64,000 nucleotides of DNA from CAVXGU01 sp963761615 (GTDB lineage: Bacteria > Acidobacteriota > Vicinamibacteria > Vicinamibacterales > CAVVIG01). The position numbers and the translations under genes were made by a program. Location of the stretch: positions 434,001-498,000 of the forward strand of contig CAVXGU010000004.1 of the NCBI GenBank assembly GCA_963761615.1. Reading direction: 5' to 3'. Shown piece after piece: positions 36,710 to 45,578 of this stretch. Every line of letters begins with the position of its first letter. The stretch's first letter is position 1. Under the pieces are notes generated by a model. The model was given only the letters and a program-made list of their open reading frames with translations. It did no database searches and was not told the DNA's origin.

Positions 36710-37158
36710 GGCGTGCGGCCAGCAGCCTTGCTTCGGGTCTTGCCGCCGACGGCCTTGAAAGTGCCGCCGAAGAGAATCGCCACCATGATTCCCGTGCCGG
36801 ACTTGACATTGGCCGCGTGGGGTGTGCCCGCCGGTACGAAGACCGTTGCGGGCGCGTCGACCTGAATCAATTCCTCACCCAGACGCACTTCGACGCGCAG
36901 CTCGGAGTCGGTGTAGAAGACGTTGATCTCGTCGTAGTCGTGCACGTGGACTTCGCAGTAGTCGCGTGAGGCCGGCTCGACGTCCGAGAACTGGTGAACC
37001 GCGATATAGGTGCCTATGTCCGGATGGAGGGCGGCACTCGCCATCAGCCAGCGGGTGAGCGGCCCTTCTTCGTGGAAGGGCACGTTTGCCAGCCCTTCAC
37101 GCCGGCCGCTCACGACGATCGGTGTCCGGGCCGGAGGGCCGCCGCTCGAGGCGCTCAT
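36706..37158 (-). CDS. Cupin-domain protein
   Basis: 150 residues from ATG 37158, which overlaps the glycosyltransferase stop (ATGA). EVHVHDYDEINVFY supplies the His/His/Glu metal site of cupin motif 1 and PAGTPHAANV the His of motif 2. Role unknown; small cupins of this kind can be epimerases or binding proteins in tailoring pathways. Four-base overlap with the 34574 gene downstream. Confidence 0.75.
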   Translation of the reverse strand: MSASSGGPPARTPIVVSGRREGLANVPFHEEGPLTRWLMASAALHPDIGTYIAVHQFSDVEPASRDYCEVHVHDYDEINVFYTDSELRVEVRLGEELIQVDAPATVFVPAGTPHAANVKSGTGIMVAILFGGTFKAVGGKTRSKAAGRTP

Positions 37159-38360
37159 GCCATCTCCATCAGGCGATCGAAAACGGTCTCCCGGTTCTCG
37201 ACGGCTTCGATTTCCCATCGGCGGGCCTCCGACAGCTGCGCCTCGAACACGTCGCCCTCGGCTGCGAGGCGCTCCAGTCCGCGACGGATGAGGGCCGGGT
37301 CGAGCGGCGCGAGGGGAGCGTCGGACAGGGGGACAGACAGTCCCAGGTCCCTGCAGGTCCTGGCCATCGCAGGCTGATCGCCGAAGAACGGATACGAGAG
37401 CATCGGCACGCGGTGATAGACAGCCTCGTGCGTGGAGTTCAGGCCATGATGCGTCACGAACACGTCAGCATCCTTGAGTGCGCCCCACTGATCCACGAAA
37501 TGTTCCACGCGAACGTTCGGACGCCGGATGTGCTCCAGCGCGGCCGGGTCCACCTCGTGGCGTCCCAGGCTGAACAACGCCTCCACACCCGCGTCTGACA
37601 GCACGTCCGACAGGCTCCGCATGGCCGCCAGCGCGACTTCTGCATGATACCGCCAGATGGCCGTGCCGAACGACACGTAGACGCGCGTGGCGTTGCCGCG
37701 CCGAAGCAACGGCCGCTCCGTCGACAGCGCCTCGCGCAGTCCGGGAGCCAGCGAACCGAAGAACGCGATGGGTTCGAACGCCCGGCGCGCCGGTTCGTCG
37801 ATGAACTGTGGTGGCTCCGGATAGAGATTCAGGTGCGGGCTGACTCCGTCCAGGTACGAGAACGGATTCGCGTCCGCCAGTCCCTCTTTCGTGCGCAGCG
37901 TTTCGACGGCCTCGCGGCAGGCAGCGGAGACGACGACGCGAGGATTGCGCTCGGCTTCTGCCATTGCCGCGCCGGGAATCTGGGCGTGGCCGGCGCGCAT
38001 GCCAATCCACGGGATGCCCAGGCGCTGCGCGATCAACGGCGCGACGACCATGAACGAGTCGTACACGATGAGCGCCGGCTGGAGCGCCGCGACGTCGCCG
38101 GTCAGCTGCTCGACATAGCGCGCGGCAAACGAGACGAAACGGCATGGCTGTGGAATCGACTCCGAGTCGGCGGCCTCGAGCGGGTACTCGGCAAAGAGGT
38201 CGTGGAAGATGCCTCCAGCGGTCGTGACCCGCCCGGCGGCTTCGGGCCGGGTCATGACGTGCACGTCGAGGCCCCGTCTCGCGAGGCCGGTCACCAGCGG
38301 CAGCAGACGCTCCGCGTGTCCACCGCCCGGCGAGAAGACGACAATTGTCCGGCTGTGCAC
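37155..38360 (-). CDS. GT1/MGT-type glycosyltransferase
   Basis: 401 residues from the GTG at 38360 with AGGAG five bases upstream. GT-B fold: N-terminal VVFSPGGGHAERLLPLV, C-terminal nucleotide-sugar region RVEHFVDQWGALKDADVFVTHHGLNSTHEAVYHRVPMLSYPFFGDQ, the macrolide/UGT-type signature. Sugar donor and acceptor unknown; acceptors are usually small hydrophobic molecules. Lies in a tight four-gene unit (kinase, this gene, cupin, fusion). Confidence 0.82.
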   Translation of the reverse strand: MHSRTIVVFSPGGGHAERLLPLVTGLARRGLDVHVMTRPEAAGRVTTAGGIFHDLFAEYPLEAADSESIPQPCRFVSFAARYVEQLTGDVAALQPALIVYDSFMVVAPLIAQRLGIPWIGMRAGHAQIPGAAMAEAERNPRVVVSAACREAVETLRTKEGLADANPFSYLDGVSPHLNLYPEPPQFIDEPARRAFEPIAFFGSLAPGLREALSTERPLLRRGNATRVYVSFGTAIWRYHAEVALAAMRSLSDVLSDAGVEALFSLGRHEVDPAALEHIRRPNVRVEHFVDQWGALKDADVFVTHHGLNSTHEAVYHRVPMLSYPFFGDQPAMARTCRDLGLSVPLSDAPLAPLDPALIRRGLERLAAEGDVFEAQLSEARRWEIEAVENRETVFDRLMEMA

Positions 38361-38367
38361 CGGGCTC

Positions 38368-39208
38368 CTAGGTCTGCGATGCCATCGCGAGCTCGCGAAG
38401 CCGGGCCACGGGTTCGGCCAGGTCGTCTGCCGGCGCGGCCAGCCGGATTGCGGCGCCGGCTGCCGCCATGACGATCTGCCAGAAGCGAAGAGGACCGGGA
38501 TCCGCCGGTGCGGTCGAGGCATAGCCGGCCAGGAACCGGCGCCAGACGTCCGCGGGCATCGGCCAGCGCGACCATGTGCGCGCGAGGTCGAGGCCCGGCG
38601 CCTCGAGCCCGACCCACTCGTTGTCGACGACGTGCAGATCACCCCGGGTACCGACGAGGAAGTTCTCGGGACAGTAGTCACGGTGGACGACGGTCTGAGG
38701 ACCCTCACGGGGATCGGTCCGCCAGACGTCCGCCTCCAGTGCCGCCCTCAGCGTGGAGGAAATCACTCCCGCCGATGCGAGCCGCCCGAGGTGGGCGACT
38801 GCTTCCTCGGCGCGCCGCCGCGTCGCCACAATCCGGCCGCCGCCGGGGAATGAAGTGGCGTGAAGCCGGCCGAGGATGGCGCCGAGGTCCTCGGCTTGCG
38901 AGAATCGCCTGCGCCGGCGGGATGTCGCGGCCGTCAATCCACTGTTCGAGCAGAATGTCACCGTCCCGGGCAATGACCGGCCCGAACTCCGGAGGCAGGT
39001 GCCTGCGGATGTCGGCAAGACTCGCGGCGGCTTCGTCGCTTTCGAAGCACCGCACTTTGATCGAGGAGTCGTCGGCCAGGATGGCTCGATAGGCCCGCCG
39101 CCGGCTCTTGCGGCCCGTGGTCCGCCGTGAGAGCGGCTCCATGCGCGTGCACTCGAGACCACGTCCTGCGAGCGCCGCGAGAGCCTCGTGCAGGCGGTCG
39201 TCACTCAT
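38368..39208 (-). CDS. APH/choline-kinase-like phosphotransferase (one apparent frameshift)
   Basis: Starts MSDDRLHEALAALAGRG at 39208. One extra base near 38908 breaks the frame after DGRDIPPAQ; joined, it is about 280 residues. ILLEQWIDGRDIPP is the hinge, HRDYCPENFLV the Brenner catalytic loop (HxDxxxxN) and VVDNEWVGLEAPGLDLA the metal-binding Asp. Phosphorylates a small hydroxyl or amine substrate; resistance, self-protection or biosynthesis are all possible. First gene of the minus-strand unit and divergent from the HemW-like gene. Confidence 0.72.
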
Positions 39209-39211
39209 TGA

Positions 39212-39223
39212 CTGAAGCTTCAG
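39212..39223. promoter_or_regulatory. 12-base palindrome CTGAAGCTTCAG between divergent genes
   Basis: A perfect palindrome just upstream of the kinase start and 77 bases before the radical SAM ATG. Candidate operator shared by both transcripts of cluster B; no regulator gene lies nearby. Confidence 0.35.
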
Positions 39224-39299
39224 CGGAGCATGATACCTTACGGTGCGCGGCATTCTGCTGCCGCGCGCCAGGACGAGCGGCGGACGAGTTGCGGTGTGT

Positions 39300-40637
39300 A
39301 TGCCGGTGTCGATTTCAAACCCGATTCTCGAGCGCGTCGCGGATGCGATTCAGGGGACGCCCGACCGCGCGTACACGACGCCGATCGTGTATCCGTGGGC
39401 CGTTCAGAACTTCGTCGCGCGGCCTTGCGCCACGCGCCCCCTGCCGCCGGCGGAACCGCAGCGGCTGTACGTGCACATTCCGTTCTGCAATTATCACTGC
39501 ACGTTCTGCTTCTACGCCGTTCGAACGGGAGCGAAGCGGAACGAGATGGAACGCTATGTGGCGGCCCTGGCTCGGGAGCTGGAATGGGTGCCTGCCGGCA
39601 CCCCTCTGTCGCGGCTCACCGTCGGAGGAGGGACGCCGACGGCCCTTCCGGCCGACCTGCTCGAGGAGGTCCTCACGGCTGTCCTGGAGCGGATGCCGCC
39701 CACGCCAGGCAGCGTTCACACGCTCGAAGCGTCTCCGGATTCGCTCACCGACGCGCACGTGCGAGTGCTGCGGGAGCGAGGCGTGGGGCGCGTCAGCATC
39801 GGCATCGAGAGTCTGGATGGGGATGTCCTCGACTCGGTGCAGCGCCGCCACACGCCGGAACAGGGGCTGGCGGCGTGTCGGAAGGTCGCCGACGCCGGTC
39901 TCGCGCTGAACGTCGATCTGATTTACGGGCTTCCCGGGCAGACGGAGGAAAGCTTCCGCCGCGATCTCGAGGCCGTCGCCCGAACGGGCGCGGATACGGT
40001 CTGTCTGTACGGATTGCGGCTCAACGACCGGACCGTCGTGGCCGCGCAGCTCGATCCCGGGGAGCGACTGGATCTGGCGCGCGTCATGCGGTGGAGGGCG
40101 TTCGTCAAGCAGGCGGCCGAGGACGCCGGATTCGCGCAGACGCGGTGCTACGCCTTCAGGCGTGCGGACAGCGACGCGCCCGTATGGCACGAGCGCCCGG
40201 CGAGACGGGAGATGCTGACATTCGAGCTCGGCGTCGGCATGAGCGCGCGCTCGCAGCTCGGCCGGGCGGTGTATCGCAACCACGACAACGCCGACGAGTA
40301 CGTGCGCCGCGTCGAAGCGGGTCTGAGCCCCGTGCAGTCGGTGTTCGATCTCGAGACCGACGACCTGAAGACGCAGTTCATCGCGGGCTCACTGGCGAAC
40401 GGCAGGCCGCTCGATCGTGCGGCGTATGCCGCGGCCTTTGGAGCATCGATCGACCACGACTACGGAGCACGTCTCGAGCGCCTTCGCGGCGCCGAGCTGG
40501 TAGAGGATGATGGAGTACGGATCACGCTGACCGAGCTGGGCAAGCTCGTCTACGATCGCCTGCTGATGGGCTTCTACTCGCGACGAGCCCACGGATGGCT
40601 CGACAGCCAGCAGGGCCTCCTGCATCGACGAGGATAG
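39300..40637 (+). CDS. HemN/HemW-like radical SAM protein
   Basis: 445 residues from ATG 39300 (a GTG at 39243 would extend it). C63-x3-C67-x2-C70 in IPFCNYHCTFCFY, TVGGGTPTAL, VSIGIESLDGDVLDSVQRRH and NVDLIYGLPGQTEESF follow the coproporphyrinogen-oxidase/HemW pattern. HemW-like enzymes also work as heme-dependent methyltransferases or cyclopropanases in natural product pathways, which suits the context better than heme synthesis. Followed 10 bases later by a carrier-protein gene. Confidence 0.82.
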   Translation: MPVSISNPILERVADAIQGTPDRAYTTPIVYPWAVQNFVARPCATRPLPPAEPQRLYVHIPFCNYHCTFCFYAVRTGAKRNEMERYVAALARELEWVPAGTPLSRLTVGGGTPTALPADLLEEVLTAVLERMPPTPGSVHTLEASPDSLTDAHVRVLRERGVGRVSIGIESLDGDVLDSVQRRHTPEQGLAACRKVADAGLALNVDLIYGLPGQTEESFRRDLEAVARTGADTVCLYGLRLNDRTVVAAQLDPGERLDLARVMRWRAFVKQAAEDAGFAQTRCYAFRRADSDAPVWHERPARREMLTFELGVGMSARSQLGRAVYRNHDNADEYVRRVEAGLSPVQSVFDLETDDLKTQFIAGSLANGRPLDRAAYAAAFGASIDHDYGARLERLRGAELVEDDGVRITLTELGKLVYDRLLMGFYSRRAHGWLDSQQGLLHRRG

Positions 40638-40647
40638 AGGACGAGAG

Positions 40648-40920
40648 ATGACGAGTAGTGACGACGTCCGGCAGACCGTCCGCCGGTTCATTCTGGAGAC
40701 CTTTCTCGTCGGCGAGCCCCCGGAGTCGCTGAAGGACTCGACGTCGCTCCTGACCACGGGCATCGTGTCATCGCTCGCGACGCTCGAGATCGCGGCGTTT
40801 CTGGAGACGGAATACTCGGTGGCGCTGCGACCCGACGACCTGTCCGTCGACAGGCTGGACACCGTGGACAGGATCGTCAAGCTCGTGGAGGAACTTCGGG
40901 CTCCAGGCGGCGGCGGATGA
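40648..40920 (+). CDS. Acyl/peptidyl carrier protein
   Basis: 90 residues. TTGIVSSLATLEIAAFLE holds Ser42, the expected phosphopantetheine attachment site (usual DSL is SSL here), followed by EYSVALRPDDL. Likely carries the product of the adenylation enzyme at 42633. Its 3' end overlaps the convergent acyltransferase-like gene by 44 bases. Confidence 0.82.
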   Translation: MTSSDDVRQTVRRFILETFLVGEPPESLKDSTSLLTTGIVSSLATLEIAAFLETEYSVALRPDDLSVDRLDTVDRIVKLVEELRAPGGGG

Positions 40921-41800
40921 CCACCGGCGGCACGTTCCCCGGATAGCGGGTGAAGAGCTCCGAGAGTCGTTCGGCGTAGGCGCGTGCGAGGCTCGCGACA
41001 CGGTCTCTGTAGCTGCTCCCGGCCGTCGGCAGGGCCGGTTCGACCCATGTGACGATCCGCCCAGTCTCCTCGACGCGGGAGAAGGCGGGAATTGCCGGGA
41101 CCGCAGCGGCGACGGCAAGCTCGGCGAACCCTCTGGCGATCCGCTGTGTACGCCCGAGCACGTCGACTGCGATGTCACTCTCCGAACTCCCGGAGGACCG
41201 GTCCGCAGCCAGAAAGACGATGCCTCCACGCCGTAACGTCGCCCACGCGCCCGACACTGCGCGTCGATGAGACTCGTGCCGGAGGTCGCAGACTTCGACG
41301 CCGTCGATGTGCAGCGGCGAGTGCCGATGAGAGTGAAACACTGCGAACATGGGGGCGTGGACCTGCGAGAGCGCTTTGACGGTGAGAAGTCCCCCTCCGA
41401 AGTGAGCGCCCACCAGAAGCGCTCCTCCTCTGAGAACGGGCTCTACCTCGTCGGCCAGCGGCAGCCACGTCCGCAGGCGAGCCGCCGGCAGCGTTCGGTA
41501 GTAGGAGCGGATGCGGCGGAGGATGCTGGCGACGGTTCGTTCTCGATGGGCCTTCTCGACCTCCGCGGGATCCACGATCCCGCGGTCAGCGAGGAACCGG
41601 TCGAGCAGATCGAGCTCTTCGCCGAATGCCGAACGCCTGAAGGCGTCGACCCGGGCGAGTCTCGCCTGCGCCCGGAGCACGAGATCGAGCGGGATACCAG
41701 TCCCGGGTCTGTCGAAGCGTCCTCGAGTGAGGTCGCCGACGACACGGTGGACCGTTCTCCCCGCGCTGCGAACGAGCGACACGCCGCCGGATGTTATCAC
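40877..41800 (-). CDS. LpxL-like acyltransferase (LPLAT superfamily), catalytic motif altered
   Basis: 307 residues. RGGALLVGAHFGGGLLTVKAL corresponds to the HxxxxD/E motif region of LpxL/HtrB-type acyltransferases; the His is present but the acidic residue is replaced (HFGGGL). GIVFLAADRSSGSS matches the second block. LPLAT enzymes move acyl chains from carrier proteins to lipids or other acceptors. Convergent with the carrier-protein gene, partly overlapping it. Activity is uncertain because of the altered motif. Confidence 0.65.
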   Translation of the reverse strand: MITSGGVSLVRSAGRTVHRVVGDLTRGRFDRPGTGIPLDLVLRAQARLARVDAFRRSAFGEELDLLDRFLADRGIVDPAEVEKAHRERTVASILRRIRSYYRTLPAARLRTWLPLADEVEPVLRGGALLVGAHFGGGLLTVKALSQVHAPMFAVFHSHRHSPLHIDGVEVCDLRHESHRRAVSGAWATLRRGGIVFLAADRSSGSSESDIAVDVLGRTQRIARGFAELAVAAAVPAIPAFSRVEETGRIVTWVEPALPTAGSSYRDRVASLARAYAERLSELFTRYPGNVPPVVIRRRLEPEVPPRA

Positions 41801-41853
41801 CGCGGCACGATCGGCTGTCTCGTCCTGCGCGCTCGACGGAGGGAAGCGACGCG

Positions 41854-42633
41854 ATGACGGCAGCGCCGGTCGTTCACATCTGCTTCCGCCAGACGCTCGA
41901 TTGGCACGACGAGGCGCTCGTCAAGGCCCGCATCATTCCCCGATTCCGGCCGAAGTTCGAGACCTGGAACGCCACGTTCACCATGCCGTACCACGAGTTT
42001 CGCCATCGGCTGAAGACCATCGCGCAGCTCAACTTCACCCAGGTGGAGGGAGCGACCTGCTCGAACCTCGACGACGTGCCGGCCGGACACCTGATCGTTC
42101 CCGTGGACGACGACGACTGGCTGGCGCCCGATCTCGCCGTTCGCCTCCAACGCGCCTATGAACCCGGTGCGGCGGCCTATCTCTGGTCGCGGACGGTGCT
42201 CGAATCGACGTCGCCCGTGAATCGGATCCGGCACGGGCTCGGCCGGCTCCTCGGCCGCGCCGAAAAGCACGTCTGCAAGACGAACAACTACGCGATCCGC
42301 AGCGAGCCGGCCCTGGTTCCGCTGGCGCTCAATCACGTTCACGCCAGCACGTTCGTCGAGGCGCATCCCGGCGACGTGAAGCGGATTCCCGCGACGCTGA
42401 GCGTTCAGAACCGCAATCTGGCCTCGCAGACGACGCTCGCCTGGGGCCGTCCGACCATCGCCGCGAGAGAGCTTGCTTCGCTGCTCGAGAGGCATCGCCG
42501 TCTGTACGCGCGATGGCAGCCCGATTCCGAGTCGCGATGGGCGGAGCCGTACGTCCGCCTGATGGTAAAGTTGATGGCCGAAGTCGACCTGACACGGCCG
42601 GCGGTCACAGGCGGTCGACCTGTGTCGGCCTGA
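41854..42633 (+). CDS. Putative GT-A glycosyltransferase
   Basis: 259 residues from ATG 41854 after GGAGGGAAG. ARIIPRFRPKFETWNATFTMP, LKTIAQLNFTQVEGATCSN and LIVPVDDDDWLAPDL with an acidic DDDD metal motif suggest a GT-A transferase of the rhamnosyl-transferase-like group. The stop overlaps the next gene (TGATG). Substrate unknown. Confidence 0.6.
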   Translation: MTAAPVVHICFRQTLDWHDEALVKARIIPRFRPKFETWNATFTMPYHEFRHRLKTIAQLNFTQVEGATCSNLDDVPAGHLIVPVDDDDWLAPDLAVRLQRAYEPGAAAYLWSRTVLESTSPVNRIRHGLGRLLGRAEKHVCKTNNYAIRSEPALVPLALNHVHASTFVEAHPGDVKRIPATLSVQNRNLASQTTLAWGRPTIAARELASLLERHRRLYARWQPDSESRWAEPYVRLMVKLMAEVDLTRPAVTGGRPVSA

Positions 42634-44183
42634 TGTCACTTATGCCGGGAACGCTTTTCGCGTCCGATGATCGGCCGGCCGTCGTGGAGCCCGGCGCCGG
42701 CGCGGTGTCATACGCCCATCTCGACGAGACGGCGTCCCGTGTCGCGGACCGACTGAAGGCCCTCGGCGTCAGTCCCGGCGCGCGCGTCGGCATCTACCTC
42801 CGCCGATCGGCGGACGCGATTGGCGCGATGCTGGGTGTCCTCCGGGCCTCGTGCGTCTACGTTCCAGTCGATCCGCGCGCGCCGGTCGACAGGATCGCGG
42901 AGAGTCACGTCGACTGCGCCGTGCAGACGACGTTCGTCGAAGACCGGTTCGAGCCCGCGTACCGGGATGCGATGCGCAGACTCGGGGGCGGCGACGCGGC
43001 GGTTCAGCGGCTCGGCCCCGTGGGCCTCGGGAGAGCCGTCGACGCATGGGCGACCTCGGGCAGCGGATCCGAGGGTGTGACGCGCCAGGACGGGCTGCCA
43101 TCGCGGCCCGACATCGCCTGCCTTCTCTATACATCCGGCACGACGGGACAACCGAAGGCATGGATGATGAGCCGCAAGGCGATCGCGGCGCATGCCGCGT
43201 GGAGCCACCGGTTGCTGGCCCCGACCCGTGACGACGTGTACGCGAACCACGCACAGTTCAACTTCGGCATGTCGCTGTTCGACATCTACTCCAGCCTGGG
43301 ATGCGGCGCGGCCCTGGTTCTCGTACCCGATCAGGTCCGGCAGCACGCGCCATCCGTCGCCGATCTGATCGCGCGTGAGCGTGTCAGTATCTGGTTCTCC
43401 GCACCGGCGATTCTCTCGCTGATCGCCGAGATGGACGGCCTCGAGTCGCGCGATCTCGGCTCGCTCCGGATCCTGGCGTTCGCCGGCGAAGTGTTTCCGC
43501 TGGCCAGGCTGAATGCCCTCCGCCGCCGGCTGCCGCATCCGCGATACTTCAACTTCTACGGCTCCACCGAGGCGAACGTGGCGGCGTTCTGGGAGCTTCC
43601 TTCGATCGGCGATCTCACCGAGCCGCCGCCGATCGGTCGTCTGTGCGAGCACTACGAGGCTCGTATCGTGGGGGAGGACGGAAGGCCGGCGCCGCCGGGA
43701 GCCGTCGGTGAGCTGCAGCTGCGCGGCGGCGGCTTGGCCGCCGGCTACTGGAGGCGCCCGGGGGCCGGTCTGACCCCGGCCGCGGACGGTGGCGAACCGT
43801 GGTTCCGGACGAGCGACCGGGCCGTCGAGCGGTCGACGGGCGATCTGCGCTTCGCGGGCCGGATTGGCCGGATGATCAAGGTTCGAGGCTACCGCGTCGA
43901 GCCGGGCGAGATCGAGGCGCGACTGTACCAGCACGCGGCCATCAAGGAAGCTGCGGTGGTACCGGCGGAGACGGAGTCCGGCCCGGCGCTCGTTGCGCAC
44001 GTCAGCACGACGACCGGCGAGCGGCCGTCCATCGTCGAGCTCAAGGAATTCTGCGCGGGGAAGCTTCCCGCTTACATGATTCCCGCCCGGTTCACGTTTC
44101 ACGCGAGCCTGCCGAAGACGCTGCGAGGGAAGATCGACCTGCAAGGCCTGCGCGCCGGCCGGAGCGAGGTCTCCACGGGATGA
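42633..44183 (+). CDS. Stand-alone AMP-forming adenylation enzyme (NRPS A-domain-like)
   Basis: 516 residues. Core motifs: A3 LLYTSGTTGQPKA, A5 NFYGSTEANV, A7 FRTSDRA, A8 GRIGRMIKVRGYRVEPGEIE, A10 KTLRGKIDL with the catalytic Lys. Activates an amino or aryl acid as its adenylate and loads it on a carrier protein, most simply the one at 40648. Specificity cannot be read with confidence. Coupled to the glycosyltransferase upstream. Confidence 0.85.
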   Translation: MSLMPGTLFASDDRPAVVEPGAGAVSYAHLDETASRVADRLKALGVSPGARVGIYLRRSADAIGAMLGVLRASCVYVPVDPRAPVDRIAESHVDCAVQTTFVEDRFEPAYRDAMRRLGGGDAAVQRLGPVGLGRAVDAWATSGSGSEGVTRQDGLPSRPDIACLLYTSGTTGQPKAWMMSRKAIAAHAAWSHRLLAPTRDDVYANHAQFNFGMSLFDIYSSLGCGAALVLVPDQVRQHAPSVADLIARERVSIWFSAPAILSLIAEMDGLESRDLGSLRILAFAGEVFPLARLNALRRRLPHPRYFNFYGSTEANVAAFWELPSIGDLTEPPPIGRLCEHYEARIVGEDGRPAPPGAVGELQLRGGGLAAGYWRRPGAGLTPAADGGEPWFRTSDRAVERSTGDLRFAGRIGRMIKVRGYRVEPGEIEARLYQHAAIKEAAVVPAETESGPALVAHVSTTTGERPSIVELKEFCAGKLPAYMIPARFTFHASLPKTLRGKIDLQGLRAGRSEVSTG

Positions 44184-44237
44184 TCTCGCGGGATGACAAC
44201 GCGTATCGGATCGGGGCGCTGTCCGAAGAGCGGTCAC

Positions 44238-45578
44238 ATGGCTGACCCGACAGAGGCCCGGATGCTTGCCGAGGTGGCCGGCGGCACGGCCGTCGGCGAG
44301 CTCATGCGCCGCTACTGGATGCCGGTCGCCGGCGCGTCAGAACTGGATCGTCAGCCCGTTCTGCCGGTACGAATCCTCGGCGAGGATCTGGTGATCTACA
44401 AGGACGGGCAGGGCCGTTACGGCATGCTCGATCGCCGCTGTCCGCACCGGGGCTTCGATCTCGCATACGGCACGATCGAGGACTGTGGTCTTCGGTGCAG
44501 CTATCACGGCTGGAGGTTCGACGAATGCGGGGCGTGCGTCGAGCAGCCGTTCGAAGAGACGCAGGCCGGGGGCTCGGCGTTCAAGGAGAAGATACGGACG
44601 ACGTGCTATCCCGTCCAGGTGCTGGGCGGCCTGGTCTGGGCCTACCTGGGGCCGCAGCCCGCGCCGCTCCTCCCGGACTGGGCGGGGTTCTATGTTCCCG
44701 GGTACACGATCGTGTCCTTCCTGCATGCGCCCTGCCACTGGCTCCAGATCATGGAGGGCTTCTACGATCCGGTTCATGTCGAGTGGCTCCACGATCGGTG
44801 GTCGTATCGCGTGCGCGGACAGGAGGTACCCGAATCCCGCCCCCGGCACGTGGCGTTCCGATGGCTCGACTTCGAGTACGGCGTCGTATTCCAGCGGAAG
44901 CTCGAGGGTTCGGATCGGTGGCTGGCGGATCGCACGGTCCTCTTTCCGAACATCGACGGCGCCGGCGGTCAGGGCTGGTACCTCACGTGGCTGGTTCCGA
45001 TCGACGACGTCAATACGCTCGTGGCCTACCGGCTCACGATTACGAGCTGGAAAACGCCGTTCGGACAGGTCGTCATCGCTCCGAAGACCGAGTTCGAGCA
45101 GACGGAGATTCCCTGTCATCGCACGCGCGCCACGCTGGCCGCCGAGGGCGGTCCGACGAAGGACGTTGGCAGCCATCTGATCAGCCAGGACTGCGCCGCG
45201 TGGCTGGGCCTTGGCCCGCTGGTGGACCGCACGAGCGAGCGGCTGTCGGCAACCGATGCCGGCGTCATCATGTTTCGCAGGAAGCTGCTGGAGCAGGCGC
45301 GGATCGTTCAGGGCGGCGGCGACCCGATGGGAACGATTCGCGCGTCGGAGAAGAACCGTCGCATCACGCTGCCGGGCGCGCGGAGAAACTACGGTCTGCA
45401 CGAAGAGGGCCTGCCGGGGATGGTTGGAGATGACGACGTGATGTTGCGGGCGTTCCTGCCGTTCGATCTCCCGGAAGAGATCAAGGCGTCCGCGAGAGAA
45501 GCGATGTCCAAGCTCGTTGCCGGGCGTCGACCTGCCTCGTGGGGCAGGAAGCGCAAGAGCGACACCCCTTCATCGTGA
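44238..45578 (+). CDS. Rieske non-heme iron oxygenase, alpha subunit-like
   Basis: 446 residues from ATG 44238; ATG 44193 would add 15. Rieske [2Fe-2S] ligands C68/H70 (CPHRGFDL) and C87/H90 (CSYHGWRFD). The catalytic iron site is in FYDPVHVEWLHDRWS with D-x3-H-like spacing, and SQDCAAW supplies the Asp of the facial triad region. Family members hydroxylate or demethylate small aromatic and amine substrates. No ferredoxin or reductase gene is nearby. The next gene starts inside its stop (GTGA). Confidence 0.83.
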   Translation: MADPTEARMLAEVAGGTAVGELMRRYWMPVAGASELDRQPVLPVRILGEDLVIYKDGQGRYGMLDRRCPHRGFDLAYGTIEDCGLRCSYHGWRFDECGACVEQPFEETQAGGSAFKEKIRTTCYPVQVLGGLVWAYLGPQPAPLLPDWAGFYVPGYTIVSFLHAPCHWLQIMEGFYDPVHVEWLHDRWSYRVRGQEVPESRPRHVAFRWLDFEYGVVFQRKLEGSDRWLADRTVLFPNIDGAGGQGWYLTWLVPIDDVNTLVAYRLTITSWKTPFGQVVIAPKTEFEQTEIPCHRTRATLAAEGGPTKDVGSHLISQDCAAWLGLGPLVDRTSERLSATDAGVIMFRRKLLEQARIVQGGGDPMGTIRASEKNRRITLPGARRNYGLHEEGLPGMVGDDDVMLRAFLPFDLPEEIKASAREAMSKLVAGRRPASWGRKRKSDTPSS

